14,744 bases of DNA from positions 1-14,744 of the forward strand of contig CALMMI010000053.1 of NCBI GenBank assembly GCA_937868245.1. Direction: 5' to 3'. The notes below the pieces were generated by a model. The model was not told the origin of the DNA, made no database searches, and saw only the letters and a list, made by a program, of their open reading frames with translations. The position numbers and the translations under genes are program-made. Positions within the stretch are counted from its first letter, which is position 1. The number at the start of each line of letters is the position of its first letter. This document shows positions 14,589-14,744 of the stretch, in pieces. Source of the stretch: an uncultured Ignavibacteria bacterium (GTDB lineage Bacteria; Bacteroidota; Ignavibacteria; Kapaibacteriales; UBA961).

Positions 14589-14684
14589 TTATCGGCTTTT
14601 CTTTTTGTGACGGTTTTTGCGAAGGCGTTTCTTTCTTTTGTGAGTAGCCATTTTATGGCGTTTACGTTTTTTGCCGCAGGGCAT
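14589..14684 (-). CDS. 31-residue basic AURKAIP1/COX24-type ribosome-associated protein
   Basis: This tiny gene (ATG at 14684-14682, stop TAA at 14591-14589) encodes 31 residues, of which 18 are Lys or Arg. It begins MPCGKKRKRHKMATHKR and continues KKRLRKNRHKKK. From memory this is the conserved short protein annotated in Bacteroidota as 'AURKAIP1/COX24 domain-containing', related to the C-terminal motif of mitochondrial mS38 and mycobacterial bS22, so a role on the small ribosomal subunit is likely. GAGG lies a few bases before the ATG, and a strong terminator follows. It is too short for most gene finders. A Cys at position 3 differs from the Ser I recall as common there. Confidence 0.85.
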   Translation of the reverse strand: MPCGKKRKRHKMATHKRKKRLRKNRHKKKSR

Positions 14685-14744
14685 GAGATACCTCGTGAAA
14701 TTATATATGAAACTATGGATTTGCTGAAATTTTGCTTAAAATGT

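Overview
The window (about 14.7 kb, roughly 40% G+C by eye) looks like chromosomal housekeeping DNA from a Gram-negative member of the Bacteroidota/Chlorobiota group (FCB group). An early-branching lineage such as Ignavibacteria or Kapaibacteria is possible, but the sequence alone does not settle this. The clues are: an F1Fo ATP synthase cluster of the atpZ-(I)-B-E-F-H-A-G type without atpD and atpC; an AtpB with a long N-terminal extension; a TTTG / TAnnTTTG promoter of the Bacteroidota type ahead of that cluster; a heptose epimerase implying LPS; a CGC-type bacilliredoxin; and a 31-residue basic AURKAIP1/COX24-type protein familiar from Bacteroidota.

Layout. 1-492: 3' part of a Xer-type tyrosine recombinase. 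493-688: spacer with a 22-bp tandem 'CGCAGAG..CACAGAG' repeat. 689-1807: ftsW-like SEDS glycosyltransferase. 1946-4036: atpZ, a small AtpI-like membrane protein, atpB and atpE, closed by a strong terminator. 4215-5543: an unrelated pair (a lipoprotein and a secreted, probably outer-membrane protein) sitting between atpE and atpF. 5632-10318: atpF, atpH, atpA, hldD, atpG, closed by a second strong terminator. 10531-11936: two overlapping envelope genes (PspC/DUF5668-like and DUF5668/toastrack-like), closed by a third terminator. 12053-13841, minus strand: an AI-2E family permease and a bacilliredoxin, with a terminator between them. 13968-14312: a YvlD-type four-helix membrane protein. 14313-14588: a dispersed-repeat-like spacer with three mini-palindromes and a terminator. 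14589-14684, minus strand: the tiny basic ribosome-type protein.

How the genes work together. Eight genes encode the membrane sector, the stator and two of the rotor/catalytic subunits of ATP synthase (c, a, b, delta, alpha, gamma, plus assembly/accessory proteins AtpZ and an AtpI-like protein). Beta and epsilon must be encoded elsewhere. Two envelope intrusions break this cluster: the lipoprotein/OMP pair between c and b, and hldD between alpha and gamma. The downstream PspC-toastrack pair and the nearby YvlD-like gene recall the yvl/lia envelope-stress gene sets of Firmicutes.

No CRISPR array, tRNA, rRNA, complete insertion sequence or prophage was seen. I did not find a clearly new defence or mobile system. 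The most interesting points are the interrupted atp cluster, the duplicated leader of the lipoprotein gene, the PspC/toastrack module and the two repeat elements. All database-style family names are from memory of the motifs, not from a search.
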